From Rhodoferax sp. TH121 (GTDB taxonomy: Bacteria; Pseudomonadota; Gammaproteobacteria; Burkholderiales; Burkholderiaceae_C), in assembly GCF_002251855.1 (NCBI RefSeq), contig NZ_NOXW01000022.1, positions 806,001 to 870,000 of the forward strand: a stretch of DNA of 64,000 nt, given 5' to 3'. Made by a program: the position numbers and the translations under genes. Numbering within the stretch: position 1 is the first letter of the stretch; every line of letters starts with the position of its first letter. Positions 28,051 through 36,376 of the stretch are shown piece by piece. Below the pieces are notes generated by a model, which saw nothing but the letters and a program-made list of their open reading frames with translations, was not told the origin of the DNA and did not search any database.

Positions 28051-28115
28051 CTCCCAAGGTCGGACTCCGGCTGTAAGTAGTTAGCACCACCGTTCTTAAC
28101 TCACAGGGATACACA

Positions 28116-28820
28116 ATGAAATTCACCAAGCTTTTAACCGCGGTAGCCTTTTCGGCTGCATCTTTGACCGCTTTCGCTGACATCACTGTCCAAGGCAGTT
28201 CTTTTGTTGCTGGCGCCGCCACGCAGTCCACTTTGATGGGCACCTTCGCAGCGTACAAATCCGGCGCAACACCAGGCGAATTCTCTTTTGCCCCCGCCAT
28301 GGGTGGTTACCAAGGTGTGGGTGTTGCCGGTGGTGTGAATGGCGAAATCGATGGCAAAGAAAGCATTGTCGGCACGCTGAACCAAGCCTACGGCATTTCT
28401 CAATTCACCTTGGGCCTGTTTTTTGACGGCCCTGAGTACGGCGACGTTGAAGAGCAAGCAGAAGTCAAGGTGCAATACGCTGACAGCTCCTTCGGCACTT
28501 TTGTGTTGACAGCCCTCAGCTCCACCGTGGCAACTTGGACCAACGCTGCTGGCGTGGTGACCAACTTGGCTTTGGCTGATTTGGGCAAAGGCGGTGTTTG
28601 GTCTGTTTCCAACCCCTTCGGTAACCAGAAAGTAACCTCCATCGCTTTCTCCGCGCTGCCTGGCGTTTGCAAGCCTGGTGCAACTTGCACCAGCCAGTCT
28701 GATTTCACTTTGGTAAGCGTGACAGCAGTTCCAGAAGCTGAAACCTACGCCATGATGTTGGCCGGTTTGGGCTTGATGGGTGCCATTGCCCGTCGCCGCA
28801 ATAAAGCCAAGACTGCCTAA
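28116..28820 (+). CDS. PEP-CTERM sorting domain-containing secreted protein
   Basis: A 234-residue exported protein. The signal peptide (MKFTKLLTAVAFSAASLTAFA) is followed by a Gly/Ala/Ser/Thr-rich, probably beta-rich body with two late cysteines (PGVCKPGATC). It ends in a PEP-CTERM tail: VPEAETYAMMLAGLGLMG, then a basic cluster ARRRNKAK. Such tails are recognised by exosortases; xrtB is encoded at 57.4 kb, so this protein is its likely local substrate. The molecular role is unknown. AGGGAT precedes the ATG and a terminator follows at 28842-28873. Confidence 0.88.
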   Translation: MKFTKLLTAVAFSAASLTAFADITVQGSSFVAGAATQSTLMGTFAAYKSGATPGEFSFAPAMGGYQGVGVAGGVNGEIDGKESIVGTLNQAYGISQFTLGLFFDGPEYGDVEEQAEVKVQYADSSFGTFVLTALSSTVATWTNAAGVVTNLALADLGKGGVWSVSNPFGNQKVTSIAFSALPGVCKPGATCTSQSDFTLVSVTAVPEAETYAMMLAGLGLMGAIARRRNKAKTA

Positions 28821-28841
28821 TCACCGGGCTTCTTGCTAACG

Positions 28842-28873
28842 AAAGGCTTGCCCGTACCGGCAAGCCTTTTTTT
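28842..28873 (+). terminator. Rho-independent terminator after the PEP-CTERM gene
   Basis: An 11-bp stem AAAGGCTTGCC/GGCAAGCCTTT (28842-28852 with 28859-28869) and a 6-nt loop, ending in a run of seven T. It isolates the PEP-CTERM gene from the eps operon downstream. Confidence 0.92.
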
Positions 28874-28940
28874 ATGCCAAAAGACTTGCACTGTTTACCT
28901 CCATATCACCCGTTTGGGGGATGGCAGTGTCACAAAAAAT

Positions 28941-28975
28941 GGGTACTATTTAAGGCTCACTTTTGATTGGTACCC
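28941..28975 (+). promoter_or_regulatory. Inverted repeat in the epsA leader
   Basis: GGGTAC (28941-28946) and GTACCC (28970-28975) form a dyad spanning a possible -10 hexamer TACTAT (28944-28949), 8 nt upstream of the epsA start. It could be an autoregulatory operator or an mRNA hairpin. No good -35 is seen. Confidence 0.3.
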
Positions 28976-28983
28976 GTTTCCCC

Positions 28984-29820
28984 ATGCCCTTGCTATCGCG
29001 AGATGTCACGACGCCCACTGAAGAGGACTTCAGCCAGTTTTCCGCACTGGTGAATGAAATCTTGAGTGTGCGCAGGCACATCGATCTGATGAAATGGTTG
29101 CAGGGCAGTTTGCAGCAGTATTTGCCTCACGACATTTTGATTGCCGCTTGGGGTGACTTTCATTTGGGTTTGATCCATTACGACGTGGTGTCGTCCATGC
29201 CGGGCGTCCGGTCTGAAAGCGCGGTTGCCGAATCCATCGCGCCGTTGCTCACCGGCTTGTTTGATCGCTGGATCACGCAAGACAGGGCGCCATTCACCAT
29301 CAACGTAAACGAAACCGGTTTTACGTGGGACGGTGTGGACGTGCAGGGCCCCATCGCCGAAGCCATGTCTTCCATGCGCTCGTCTCTTGTTCATGGCATC
29401 AATGACCAGCGTGGTCGCCACGACTGCCTTTACGTATTTTTCAGCAGGTTCCCCAAGCGCAGGCGCAATGAGTCCAACGCGGTCAAGATTCTTTTGCCTT
29501 ATATCGACTCCACATTGCGGCAAGTCGAACTGCTCCCCAACCAATACGCAAACCCGCCAGTTGTAGAGGCAGAGTCCCCCCTAGTTGCCGACAACGGCCC
29601 CCTCAGTGATCGCGAGGCCGAGATCATGAAGTGGGTTGCCATGGGAAAGACCAACGGTGAAATTGGTAGCATACTGAACGTAAGCTCCTTCACCATCAAA
29701 AACCATATGCAACGTATTTTCAAAAAGCTGGACGTTTTCAACCGCGCCCAGGCAGTGTCCAATTTCAAACGGCATTACACCCAATCCGACGCGGCACGCA
29801 AACTTTCGCAAGATGCCTGA
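28984..29820 (+). CDS. epsA: XrtB/PEP-CTERM-associated LuxR-type regulator EpsA
   Basis: A 278-residue transcription factor. A novel-looking N-terminal sensor region (about residues 1-200) is followed by a C-terminal LuxR/FixJ helix-turn-helix: LSDREAEIMKWVAMGKTNGE, then VSSFTIKNHMQRIFKKL. This architecture and its place upstream of epsB match the EpsA regulator of exosortase-B EPS loci. No receiver Asp pattern or acyl-homoserine-lactone pocket is evident. The ATG at 28984 lacks a clear Shine-Dalgarno site. The 3' end overlaps epsB by 8 nt, so the regulator is cotranscribed with the genes it probably controls. Confidence 0.85.
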   Translation: MPLLSRDVTTPTEEDFSQFSALVNEILSVRRHIDLMKWLQGSLQQYLPHDILIAAWGDFHLGLIHYDVVSSMPGVRSESAVAESIAPLLTGLFDRWITQDRAPFTINVNETGFTWDGVDVQGPIAEAMSSMRSSLVHGINDQRGRHDCLYVFFSRFPKRRRNESNAVKILLPYIDSTLRQVELLPNQYANPPVVEAESPLVADNGPLSDREAEIMKWVAMGKTNGEIGSILNVSSFTIKNHMQRIFKKLDVFNRAQAVSNFKRHYTQSDAARKLSQDA

Positions 29821-31228
29821 GACCAGCAAGCCCGCCGCGGCCTTGTCTGCGCGCCACGAGCCCGGCCCCTTGGGAAAAGACAATTTGCTCAGTGCCTTTG
29901 AAGCAGGCCTGGAGCCTTTGTGTCTGGTTCTTTCCCTCTGGGGTGCTGCCATCTACTTTGAGGGCTCGCTCCCTGCCGCCTACCTCATACTCTCTGTGCT
30001 GGTGTTTGCGGTCACATTTCCCGGCACGCCCCGGCTCAACTCCTCGTGGTGGCAGCTTCTGGGTGATGTATTCCTCAGCTGGGTCTGGACGGCGGCGTTG
30101 CTGCTCTTGACCGGCATCGCGACCGGGTATCTCAAAGAATTTTCACAACCCGCGTTGTGGGCCTGGCTGGTTTTGGCCCCATTGAGCCAGCTCGTCGGCC
30201 ATGCTTTGCTGCGATTCTGCGCTCCCTACCTTGTGCAACTGCAAGGGCCGCCGAGACGAGCCATTATTGTGGGCATGAATGACCAGGGAGTTGCATTGGC
30301 GAGCCGGGTTGAAGATACGCCGTACTCCCGAATCGAATTCGCGGGTTTTTTTGATGACCGTGATCTCAAGCGGCTTGACGCATCGAGTGACTACCGCATG
30401 ATTGGGCGCTTGAATGAGCTCCCTGCCTATGTCCGCAATCACAACATCCAGTTGATCTATCTTTCGCTACCCATGGCCTCGCAGCCGCGCATTCTGCAGG
30501 TGCTTGATGAACTTAAAGATACAACTGCCTCCATTTTCTTTGTCCCCGACATGTTCATCACGGACCTCATCCAGGGCCGAACTGGCTCGGTGTGTGGCAT
30601 GCCCGTCATCTCCGTGTGTGAAACTCCTTTCACGGGGTCCAGTGGCGTAATCAAACGTGTGAGTGATGTCGTTTTGGCGACGCTCATCCTTTTGTTGATT
30701 TCTCCCATTTTGCTGGGTGTCGCGTTGGCGGTGAAATTCACGTCACCCGGCCCCGTCATCTTCCGGCAGCGGCGATATGGCCTCGACGGCAAAGAAATTG
30801 TGGTCTACAAGTTCCGCTCCATGACGGTCACCGAAGACGGTGCCAAAGTGCAGCAAGCCACCAAAAACGACAGCCGAATCACGCCCCTTGGGGCCATTTT
30901 GCGCAAAACCTCCATTGATGAACTTCCCCAGTTCATCAACGTGTTGCAGGGGCGCATGAGCATTGTCGGACCGCGTCCTCACGCCGTTGCGCACAATGAG
31001 ATGTATCGCAAATTGATCAAAGGCTACATGGTGCGCCACAAGGTCAAACCAGGGATTACCGGTTGGGCCCAGGTAAATGGCTACCGTGGGGAGACCGACA
31101 CTCTGGAAAAAATGCAAGGTCGTATTGACTACGATCTCGATTACCTGCGGAACTGGACCTTGCGTCTGGATCTCTACATTATTTTGCGCACCATACGATT
31201 GGTTGCAAAAGACCAGCAGGCCTATTAG
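29813..31228 (+). CDS. epsB: Undecaprenyl-phosphate hexose-1-phosphate transferase EpsB (WcaJ/WbaP type)
   Basis: A 471-residue polyprenol-phosphate phosphoglycosyltransferase that starts the EPS repeat unit by loading the first sugar phosphate, typically glucose-1-P, onto undecaprenyl phosphate. It has four N-terminal transmembrane helices (about residues 30-135), a CoA-binding-like Rossmann domain (about 145-260), a fifth membrane segment, and the cytosolic catalytic part. The latter shows SPGPVIFRQRRYGLDGK, YKFRSM, SIDELPQFINVLQGRMSIVG and PRPHAVAHNEMY. It overlaps epsA by 8 nt. The sugar is not determinable from sequence. Confidence 0.92.
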   Translation: MPETSKPAAALSARHEPGPLGKDNLLSAFEAGLEPLCLVLSLWGAAIYFEGSLPAAYLILSVLVFAVTFPGTPRLNSSWWQLLGDVFLSWVWTAALLLLTGIATGYLKEFSQPALWAWLVLAPLSQLVGHALLRFCAPYLVQLQGPPRRAIIVGMNDQGVALASRVEDTPYSRIEFAGFFDDRDLKRLDASSDYRMIGRLNELPAYVRNHNIQLIYLSLPMASQPRILQVLDELKDTTASIFFVPDMFITDLIQGRTGSVCGMPVISVCETPFTGSSGVIKRVSDVVLATLILLLISPILLGVALAVKFTSPGPVIFRQRRYGLDGKEIVVYKFRSMTVTEDGAKVQQATKNDSRITPLGAILRKTSIDELPQFINVLQGRMSIVGPRPHAVAHNEMYRKLIKGYMVRHKVKPGITGWAQVNGYRGETDTLEKMQGRIDYDLDYLRNWTLRLDLYIILRTIRLVAKDQQAY

Positions 31229-31326
31229 ATGGATTTAGCCCGTATGGACTATTGTGGGGCGGTTCAAAGCAATCGCATAATCCGAAAGATATACGCGCAC
31301 TCTGGTGCATAAGAGGAGCTGGAGAC

Positions 31327-31860
31327 TTGGCCAATACGACGTCGAATTTCATTGAACTACAGCCCGATTCGGAGCCCTTGGGAACCGTGAGTGATTTTGT
31401 CAATGAATTCATTGATGCCGTGCAGCCCCAGCACCTGTTTGATGACTTCAGCCGCCAAGAAACTGCGCTTCTCAGCAATTATTTGGAAGTCTACGGCGTG
31501 CCGCGCCAATCCACCGTACTCCGTGTTGGAGACGCTGGCGACTTTCTCGCTTTCCTCATCACCGGCAAAGCGGTCATAGTCAGAAACATCAACGGTATCG
31601 ACACCGTGGTGCATGAACTTTCGCCTGGAGAGGTCATCGGAGAAATCTCCTTGTTTGACGGCGAGACCCGCATCGCAAGCTGCATTACCACCGAGCCTAG
31701 TGATTTCGCGGTGCTCTCGTCCCAAAGCCTCAACGCCTTGTTGGCGGACCATCCCCGTTTGGGCAACAAGTTTCTGCTCATGGTTGTCAAGCTCACTGCC
31801 AAACGTCTGCGCCAGGCATTGACGTCCTCCACCCGCAGCGCCCTTGACGCCAGCCTTTAA
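31327..31860 (+). CDS. Stand-alone cyclic-nucleotide-binding-domain protein in the eps operon
   Basis: A 177-residue cytosolic protein consisting essentially of one CRP-like cNMP-binding domain (about residues 35-150) and its C-helix, with no DNA-binding domain. The phosphate-binding cassette reads PGEVIGEISLFDGETRIAS: the Gly-Glu and the Arg that contacts the phosphate are kept, while the residue after Arg is Ile instead of Ser/Thr. The start is set at a TTG (31327) because GAGGAG (31313-31318) lies 8 nt upstream; a TTG at 31252 would give 202 residues. It sits between epsB and epsL. A regulatory role in EPS production is inferred from context. Confidence 0.75.
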   Translation: MANTTSNFIELQPDSEPLGTVSDFVNEFIDAVQPQHLFDDFSRQETALLSNYLEVYGVPRQSTVLRVGDAGDFLAFLITGKAVIVRNINGIDTVVHELSPGEVIGEISLFDGETRIASCITTEPSDFAVLSSQSLNALLADHPRLGNKFLLMVVKLTAKRLRQALTSSTRSALDASL

Positions 31861-31868
31861 GACCTCCC

Positions 31869-33011
31869 ATGAGCTCGCACCCACTACGCCTTGGGTCAGG
31901 TGTAATTCTTTTGGCCGTCGCGCCGTCGCTTTGGGCCCAGGCCCAAGACGTGGTGACCCTGCGTGCGGGGCTCAGCGTATTGAATGCAGACAACTTTTTT
32001 CGTACCAGCGCAGCCAATGCCGTTTCCGAGCGGGTCACTACCCAGAATACAGGCATCAATGTGGTCTTGCCCTATGGCCTCCAGCAGTTTGATCTGGATG
32101 CTAGCCTTACTAGCAACCAGTACCAAACCAACAGCAGCTTCGACTACGTAGGCCAAAACTACAGCGCCGCGTGGCGCTGGAGTCTCACGCCGCGCTTGAC
32201 CGGCAACCTCCGCAGTGCCCGCACGGAAACACTCAACGCGACGACGGATAGCGTCAATCCCAATCTGCGTAATAAAAACAAGACCCAGGGCACAGAGCTC
32301 TCTTTGGCCTATGGGCTGCGTGGTCCTTGGCAGCTCACCACCGGCCTGTCCGACAACAGCTCTATCAACGAACGAGCCTTGGTTGGCCAATCCGACAATC
32401 GCTCCACTGGCGCCAATATTGGTTTGCGGTATGAGGCCGCCCCTGGGCAAACGCTGGCTTACGCATTGCAGCAAGGCCGCGGCGTAAGCAATACCGACTA
32501 CACCAGCACCTCGCACAATTTCACAGCACTGTGGGCCCCAAGTGGCAAAACCAGCGTAAATGCCCGCCTCAGCCACACCCAGCTGCGCTACGGAAATACG
32601 CCCCAGTTTGACTACAGTGGCATAGCTGGCAGCGTGGGTGCCGACTGGCGTATTTCCGGCAAAACATCATTGCAAGCCAGTTGGCAGCGTGACCTCTCCA
32701 GCTACCAAACCTCTGGCACAACCCACGTCCAGACCGACAGCATCACCGTGTCGCCCTTGTGGCAAATCTCGTCCGAGACGTCTTTGCGCCTTCAGTATCG
32801 CCATGCACGGCGGCTAGACCAGGGCAATCCCACTGGCGTTGCCACCAACAGATTGGACTACCTGCATGACACCTCAGTTTCTTACACTTGGCAGCCACGC
32901 AAGCAGGCCACACTGAGCGTGACGCTGGCCGAATCCAGCCGCCAGAGCAACATCGCCAATGCCGATTACGTCGCGCGCCAACTGACCTTGGCCGCGCAGT
33001 TCGCTTTCTAG
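31869..33011 (+). CDS. epsL: XrtB-associated outer-membrane beta-barrel protein EpsL
   Basis: A 380-residue protein with a signal peptide (cleavage near SLWAQAQ) and a body of alternating polar/aromatic strands ending in Phe (LAAQFAF), typical of an outer-membrane beta-barrel. It fits the EpsL protein of exosortase-B polysaccharide loci. It may form the outer-membrane pore or receptor for the secreted chain together with EpsE, whose partner porin is otherwise not evident. It lies 8 nt after the cNMP-binding gene and 22 nt before epsD. Confidence 0.82.
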   Translation: MSSHPLRLGSGVILLAVAPSLWAQAQDVVTLRAGLSVLNADNFFRTSAANAVSERVTTQNTGINVVLPYGLQQFDLDASLTSNQYQTNSSFDYVGQNYSAAWRWSLTPRLTGNLRSARTETLNATTDSVNPNLRNKNKTQGTELSLAYGLRGPWQLTTGLSDNSSINERALVGQSDNRSTGANIGLRYEAAPGQTLAYALQQGRGVSNTDYTSTSHNFTALWAPSGKTSVNARLSHTQLRYGNTPQFDYSGIAGSVGADWRISGKTSLQASWQRDLSSYQTSGTTHVQTDSITVSPLWQISSETSLRLQYRHARRLDQGNPTGVATNRLDYLHDTSVSYTWQPRKQATLSVTLAESSRQSNIANADYVARQLTLAAQFAF

Positions 33012-33033
33012 TTTTTAAGGGTAGGTAATAAAT

Positions 33034-34131
33034 ATGTTCCAGCAACGCATCAACAAACGTCCTTTCGCCACACTCGTCATTGCCAGCGCAGTGCTTTTGG
33101 CTATCGCAGGCTGCAGTAAAAAAGAGGTCACCAGCACCCAGGTGGTGGCCTCTGTCGATGGCGAGGAAATTTCGGTCCACCAAGTGAATGCGATGCTGGG
33201 CAAGGCGCGTGGTGTCACGCAAGAAACACTTCCCTTGGCCAAAGCGGAAATCCTGGGCAGCTTGGTCGACCAACAGTTGGCCATCAATATGGCAATCAGC
33301 AAGAAGCTGGACCGCTCGCCTGAAATCGTTGCAGCCATCGAAACTGCCAAACGGGAAATCCTGGCCCGCGCCGCACTCGAACAAATCGCGTCTTCCCAGC
33401 CCAAACCCACTGAAGAAGAGGCCAAAAAGTACTACGCCGAAAACCCCGCATTGTTTAGCGAGCGCCGTATCTACAACCTGCAAGAAATCACACTTGGCAA
33501 AGCCACTTCCAATCTGGACCAAGTGCGCGCCCGTGTGGCGTCTGCCAAAAGCATGGAAGAAATCGCCGCTTGGCTGAAAGAGCGCAATATCAACTTTGCA
33601 CCCAACTCCGGAACCCGCTCCGCGGAGCAGCTCCCCTTGGAAATACTGCCCAAATTGCACGCGATGAAGGACGGCCAAATTGCCTTCTTGGAGAGCAAAG
33701 ACAACTTTCTCGTAATGCGCGTGGCTAGCTCGCAGCAGCAACCTGTATCCGAAGCCCAAGCCCTGCCCGCCATCAACGTGTTCCTCACCAACCTGCGGGG
33801 CGGTGATGCCATCAAGGCCGCAAAGGCTGACATGAAAGCCAAAGCGAAGATCGAATACTTTGGTGAATTTGCTGGCGGCGAAGCCGCGCTCAAAGCCAAG
33901 GCGCAAGCCGAGGCCGACGCCGCGGCACAAGCCAAGGCCAAGGCCGCCGAAGACGCCAAGGCCTCCGCCGACGCTGCGGCCAAGCTCAAGGCTGAAGAAC
34001 AAGCCGCCGCCCAAGCCGAGCAAGAGGCGCGCGCCAAGGCACGCGAAGCAGCCCGGGCCCAGGGTGGGAAAACAGAACAGGCGAACCCCAACCCAGCCAA
34101 TCTTGAAAAAGGCCTGAAGGGACTCCAATGA
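33034..34131 (+). CDS. epsD: EpsD-family peptidyl-prolyl isomerase-like lipoprotein
   Basis: A 365-residue lipoprotein (lipobox LAIAGC, Cys27) of the SurA/parvulin-like EpsD family, expected in the periplasm. A SurA-N-like helical region (about residues 38-130) precedes a diverged rotamase-like domain (about 145-235). It ends in an unusual tail of about 65 residues (roughly 285-350) composed almost only of Ala, Lys, Glu, Gln, Asp and Arg, probably a long helix or coiled coil, as in TolA. It may help fold or insert outer-membrane EPS export proteins. Its end overlaps epsE by 4 nt. Confidence 0.85.
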   Translation: MFQQRINKRPFATLVIASAVLLAIAGCSKKEVTSTQVVASVDGEEISVHQVNAMLGKARGVTQETLPLAKAEILGSLVDQQLAINMAISKKLDRSPEIVAAIETAKREILARAALEQIASSQPKPTEEEAKKYYAENPALFSERRIYNLQEITLGKATSNLDQVRARVASAKSMEEIAAWLKERNINFAPNSGTRSAEQLPLEILPKLHAMKDGQIAFLESKDNFLVMRVASSQQQPVSEAQALPAINVFLTNLRGGDAIKAAKADMKAKAKIEYFGEFAGGEAALKAKAQAEADAAAQAKAKAAEDAKASADAAAKLKAEEQAAAQAEQEARAKAREAARAQGGKTEQANPNPANLEKGLKGLQ

Positions 34132-34934
34132 CACTCCGCACACTCATCCGCACACTCTGCTTTGGCGTGCTGCTTTGCAGTGGGCTGGGCCACGCACAAG
34201 ACCAGGTTTTTGATGACAAGCTCGGTGCTGGCGACACCGTGCGCATCCAGGTCTTTCAAAACCCAGACCTCACACTGGAGACCCGCATCCAGGAGTCCGG
34301 CGACATCACCTTTCCCCTGATCGGCTCCGTTCGCCTGGCGGGCTTAACCATCCCTGGCGCTGAAAGGCTCATTGCCGCAGCTCTCAAGAATGGGGGCTAC
34401 ATGCAGCAGCCCCAAATCAATGTGAGCCAAGTCCAGTCGCGCCGCAAGCAGGTCTCCATCATGGGTGCTGTGCTCAAGCCAGGCCTTCATCCCCTGGAAT
34501 ACATCCAGACCCGCTTGTCTGATGTGCTGGCACTTGCAGGCGGCGTTGCGCAAGGTGGCGCAGATTCCGTGGTGGTCACGGGGCAGCGTGACGGCCGACC
34601 CTTCCGCCAAGATGTCGATTTGCTCTCCATTTACCTCCATGGCGCTGCGGGCAACAACCTCATCATGGCCCCGGGCGATACCGTCTATGTTAGCCGTGCA
34701 CCGGTTTACTATATCTATGGTGAGGCCCAGCGTTCTGGCTCGTTCCGCGTAGAGCGCAACATGACCTTCTTGCAAGCCTTGGCAAGCGCTGGTGGCCCCA
34801 CTGCGCGTGGCACCGAAAAAGGTTTGCGCGTGCATCGCCAAAGCCAAGACGGCAAAGTCACCGAACTCACCCCTTCGTTGACCGACATGGTGCAGCCCGA
34901 CGACGTGATCTTTGTGCGTGAGAGCCTGTTTTAA
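34128..34934 (+). CDS. epsE: Polysaccharide export protein EpsE (Wza-like)
   Basis: A 268-residue periplasmic/outer-membrane export protein. After a signal peptide (cleavage near GLGHAQDQ) come the poly-export domain (KLGAGDTVRIQVFQNPDLT) and two SLBB repeats (about residues 105-165 and 190-260; VSIMGAVLKPGLHPL, YYIYGEAQRSGSFRVE). No usable lipobox is seen and there is no obvious C-terminal Wza-type amphipathic helix, so the outer-membrane channel may be formed with EpsL. ATGA overlap with epsD. Confidence 0.9.
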   Translation: MTLRTLIRTLCFGVLLCSGLGHAQDQVFDDKLGAGDTVRIQVFQNPDLTLETRIQESGDITFPLIGSVRLAGLTIPGAERLIAAALKNGGYMQQPQINVSQVQSRRKQVSIMGAVLKPGLHPLEYIQTRLSDVLALAGGVAQGGADSVVVTGQRDGRPFRQDVDLLSIYLHGAAGNNLIMAPGDTVYVSRAPVYYIYGEAQRSGSFRVERNMTFLQALASAGGPTARGTEKGLRVHRQSQDGKVTELTPSLTDMVQPDDVIFVRESLF

Positions 34935-34945
34935 GTGAACATGCC

Positions 34946-36376
34946 ATGACGCCCAAACAAATCTTTCTCATCGTCTTTGCCCACCGCTACGTCGCCGCCT
35001 TGGCCTTTGTAGTGGTGGCCATTGCCGGTGGCGCCTACACCTGGACCACCCCCAAGGCCTACCAAGCCACTACCGACCTTCTGGTCGACTCTCGCATCGA
35101 CCCGATTGCGGGCACTGCTGCGGGCGGTGGCAACTACATTGCCACCCAAATTGCCATTTTGCAGAGCGAGCGGGTCGCCATTGGCGTGGTCAAGCGCTTG
35201 CGCATTGCAGACACACCGAGCCTTGTCGACCAGTGGAAAAATGCCACCCAAGGCAAAGTCCCGCTAGAGAACTACTACGCCAACATCCTGCGCCGCGGCC
35301 TCTTGGCCGAACCCTTGCGTGGCAGCAACGTCATCCGCCTCACATTCGAGGGCGGAGACCCCAAGTTCGTCACTGGTGTCGTCAACACCTACGCACAAGC
35401 CTACCTCGACCTCGTCATCGACTTGCGCGTAGAACCCGTGCGCCAATATGCAGACTGGTTTGAAGACCGCCTGAAAACCCTGCGTGACAACGTGGAGGCC
35501 TCCCAGGCCAAACTCTCCGAATACCAGCGCGAAAAAGGCATTGTCGGCAACGACCAGCGCGCTGACATTGAAGCTCAGCGCCTCGACGCACTGTTGGCCC
35601 AACTCGTCGCCCTGCAGGGCGAAAACATGGGCATCAGCAGCCGCCAGAAAACCGCGAACGACGAACTCTCGCCAGACGTGCAAGCCAGTCCTGTTGTGCA
35701 AAGCTTGCGCGGAGAGCTCAGCCGGGCCGAAAACAAGCTCACCGAGCTCAGCGTGAACCTAGGCCCCAACCATCCCCAGCGCGTGCAGCTGGAGGCGCAG
35801 GTCGACGAGCTCAAGCAGCAGTTGGCCAAGGAAATCAGCCGCGTCTCTGGTACCACCCGGGTGGCCAAAACCACGGCAGGCCTGCGCGAGAGCGAACTGC
35901 GTGCCGCCATCGATGCCCAAAAAGAGCGCGTACTCTCACTTCGTGCCGAACGTGACCAAGTAGCCGTGCTGGCACAAGACGTGGAGGCTGCCAAGCGCAT
36001 TTACGACTCGGTGCTCCAGCGCAGCAACCAGCTCAACTTGGAAAAGCAAACTGACCAGGCCAACGTCTCCATCCTCAGCCCGGCCATCGAACCTTCCGCA
36101 CCTTCCAAACCCAACATCCCCAAATACATTGCGGGCACCTTGTTGGGCGCCTTGGGGGCTGCGTTTGCTGCAGCCATGGGCCTGGAGCTACTAAGCCGCA
36201 AAGTGCGCGTGGTGGAAGACATCATGATTGATGACATCCCGGTGCTCGGCATCATCGAACGGCGTGGCGATGCCTACAGCCTGTCTGAGCGCTGGGCGCT
36301 GTTCCGCAAATTTTTCACCAAGCGCAAACTGCGCAAAGAAATGGCGACATCAAGCCGACTCGCAGGACTGTCATGA
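34946..36376 (+). CDS. epsF: Chain-length determinant protein EpsF (Wzz-like)
   Basis: A 476-residue polysaccharide co-polymerase. Transmembrane helices lie near both ends (about residues 12-32 and 393-412), with a long periplasmic coiled-coil between them (about 165-360). The N-terminal Wzz region and the C-terminal Pro-rich stretch before helix 2 (PSAPSKPNIPKYIAG) are typical. It lacks its own kinase domain, which is supplied by EpsG; their genes overlap by 4 nt (ATGA), a common arrangement for Wzc-like pairs encoded separately. Confidence 0.92.
   Translation: MTPKQIFLIVFAHRYVAALAFVVVAIAGGAYTWTTPKAYQATTDLLVDSRIDPIAGTAAGGGNYIATQIAILQSERVAIGVVKRLRIADTPSLVDQWKNATQGKVPLENYYANILRRGLLAEPLRGSNVIRLTFEGGDPKFVTGVVNTYAQAYLDLVIDLRVEPVRQYADWFEDRLKTLRDNVEASQAKLSEYQREKGIVGNDQRADIEAQRLDALLAQLVALQGENMGISSRQKTANDELSPDVQASPVVQSLRGELSRAENKLTELSVNLGPNHPQRVQLEAQVDELKQQLAKEISRVSGTTRVAKTTAGLRESELRAAIDAQKERVLSLRAERDQVAVLAQDVEAAKRIYDSVLQRSNQLNLEKQTDQANVSILSPAIEPSAPSKPNIPKYIAGTLLGALGAAFAAAMGLELLSRKVRVVEDIMIDDIPVLGIIERRGDAYSLSERWALFRKFFTKRKLRKEMATSSRLAGLS

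Noticed and set aside
28038..28055. Possible sigma-54 promoter (TTGGCACACTATCTCCC) before the PEP-CTERM gene
   Set aside because: The GG at -24 and GCAC look right, but the essential GC at -12 is replaced by CC at the required spacing. No sigma-54 activator gene (PrsR-like) is present in the window.
32743..34143. Long antisense open frame with Gly/Leu-rich sequence opposite epsL and epsD
   Set aside because: It is produced by the Ala/Lys-rich coding sequence of epsD read backwards; no start signal or family resemblance.
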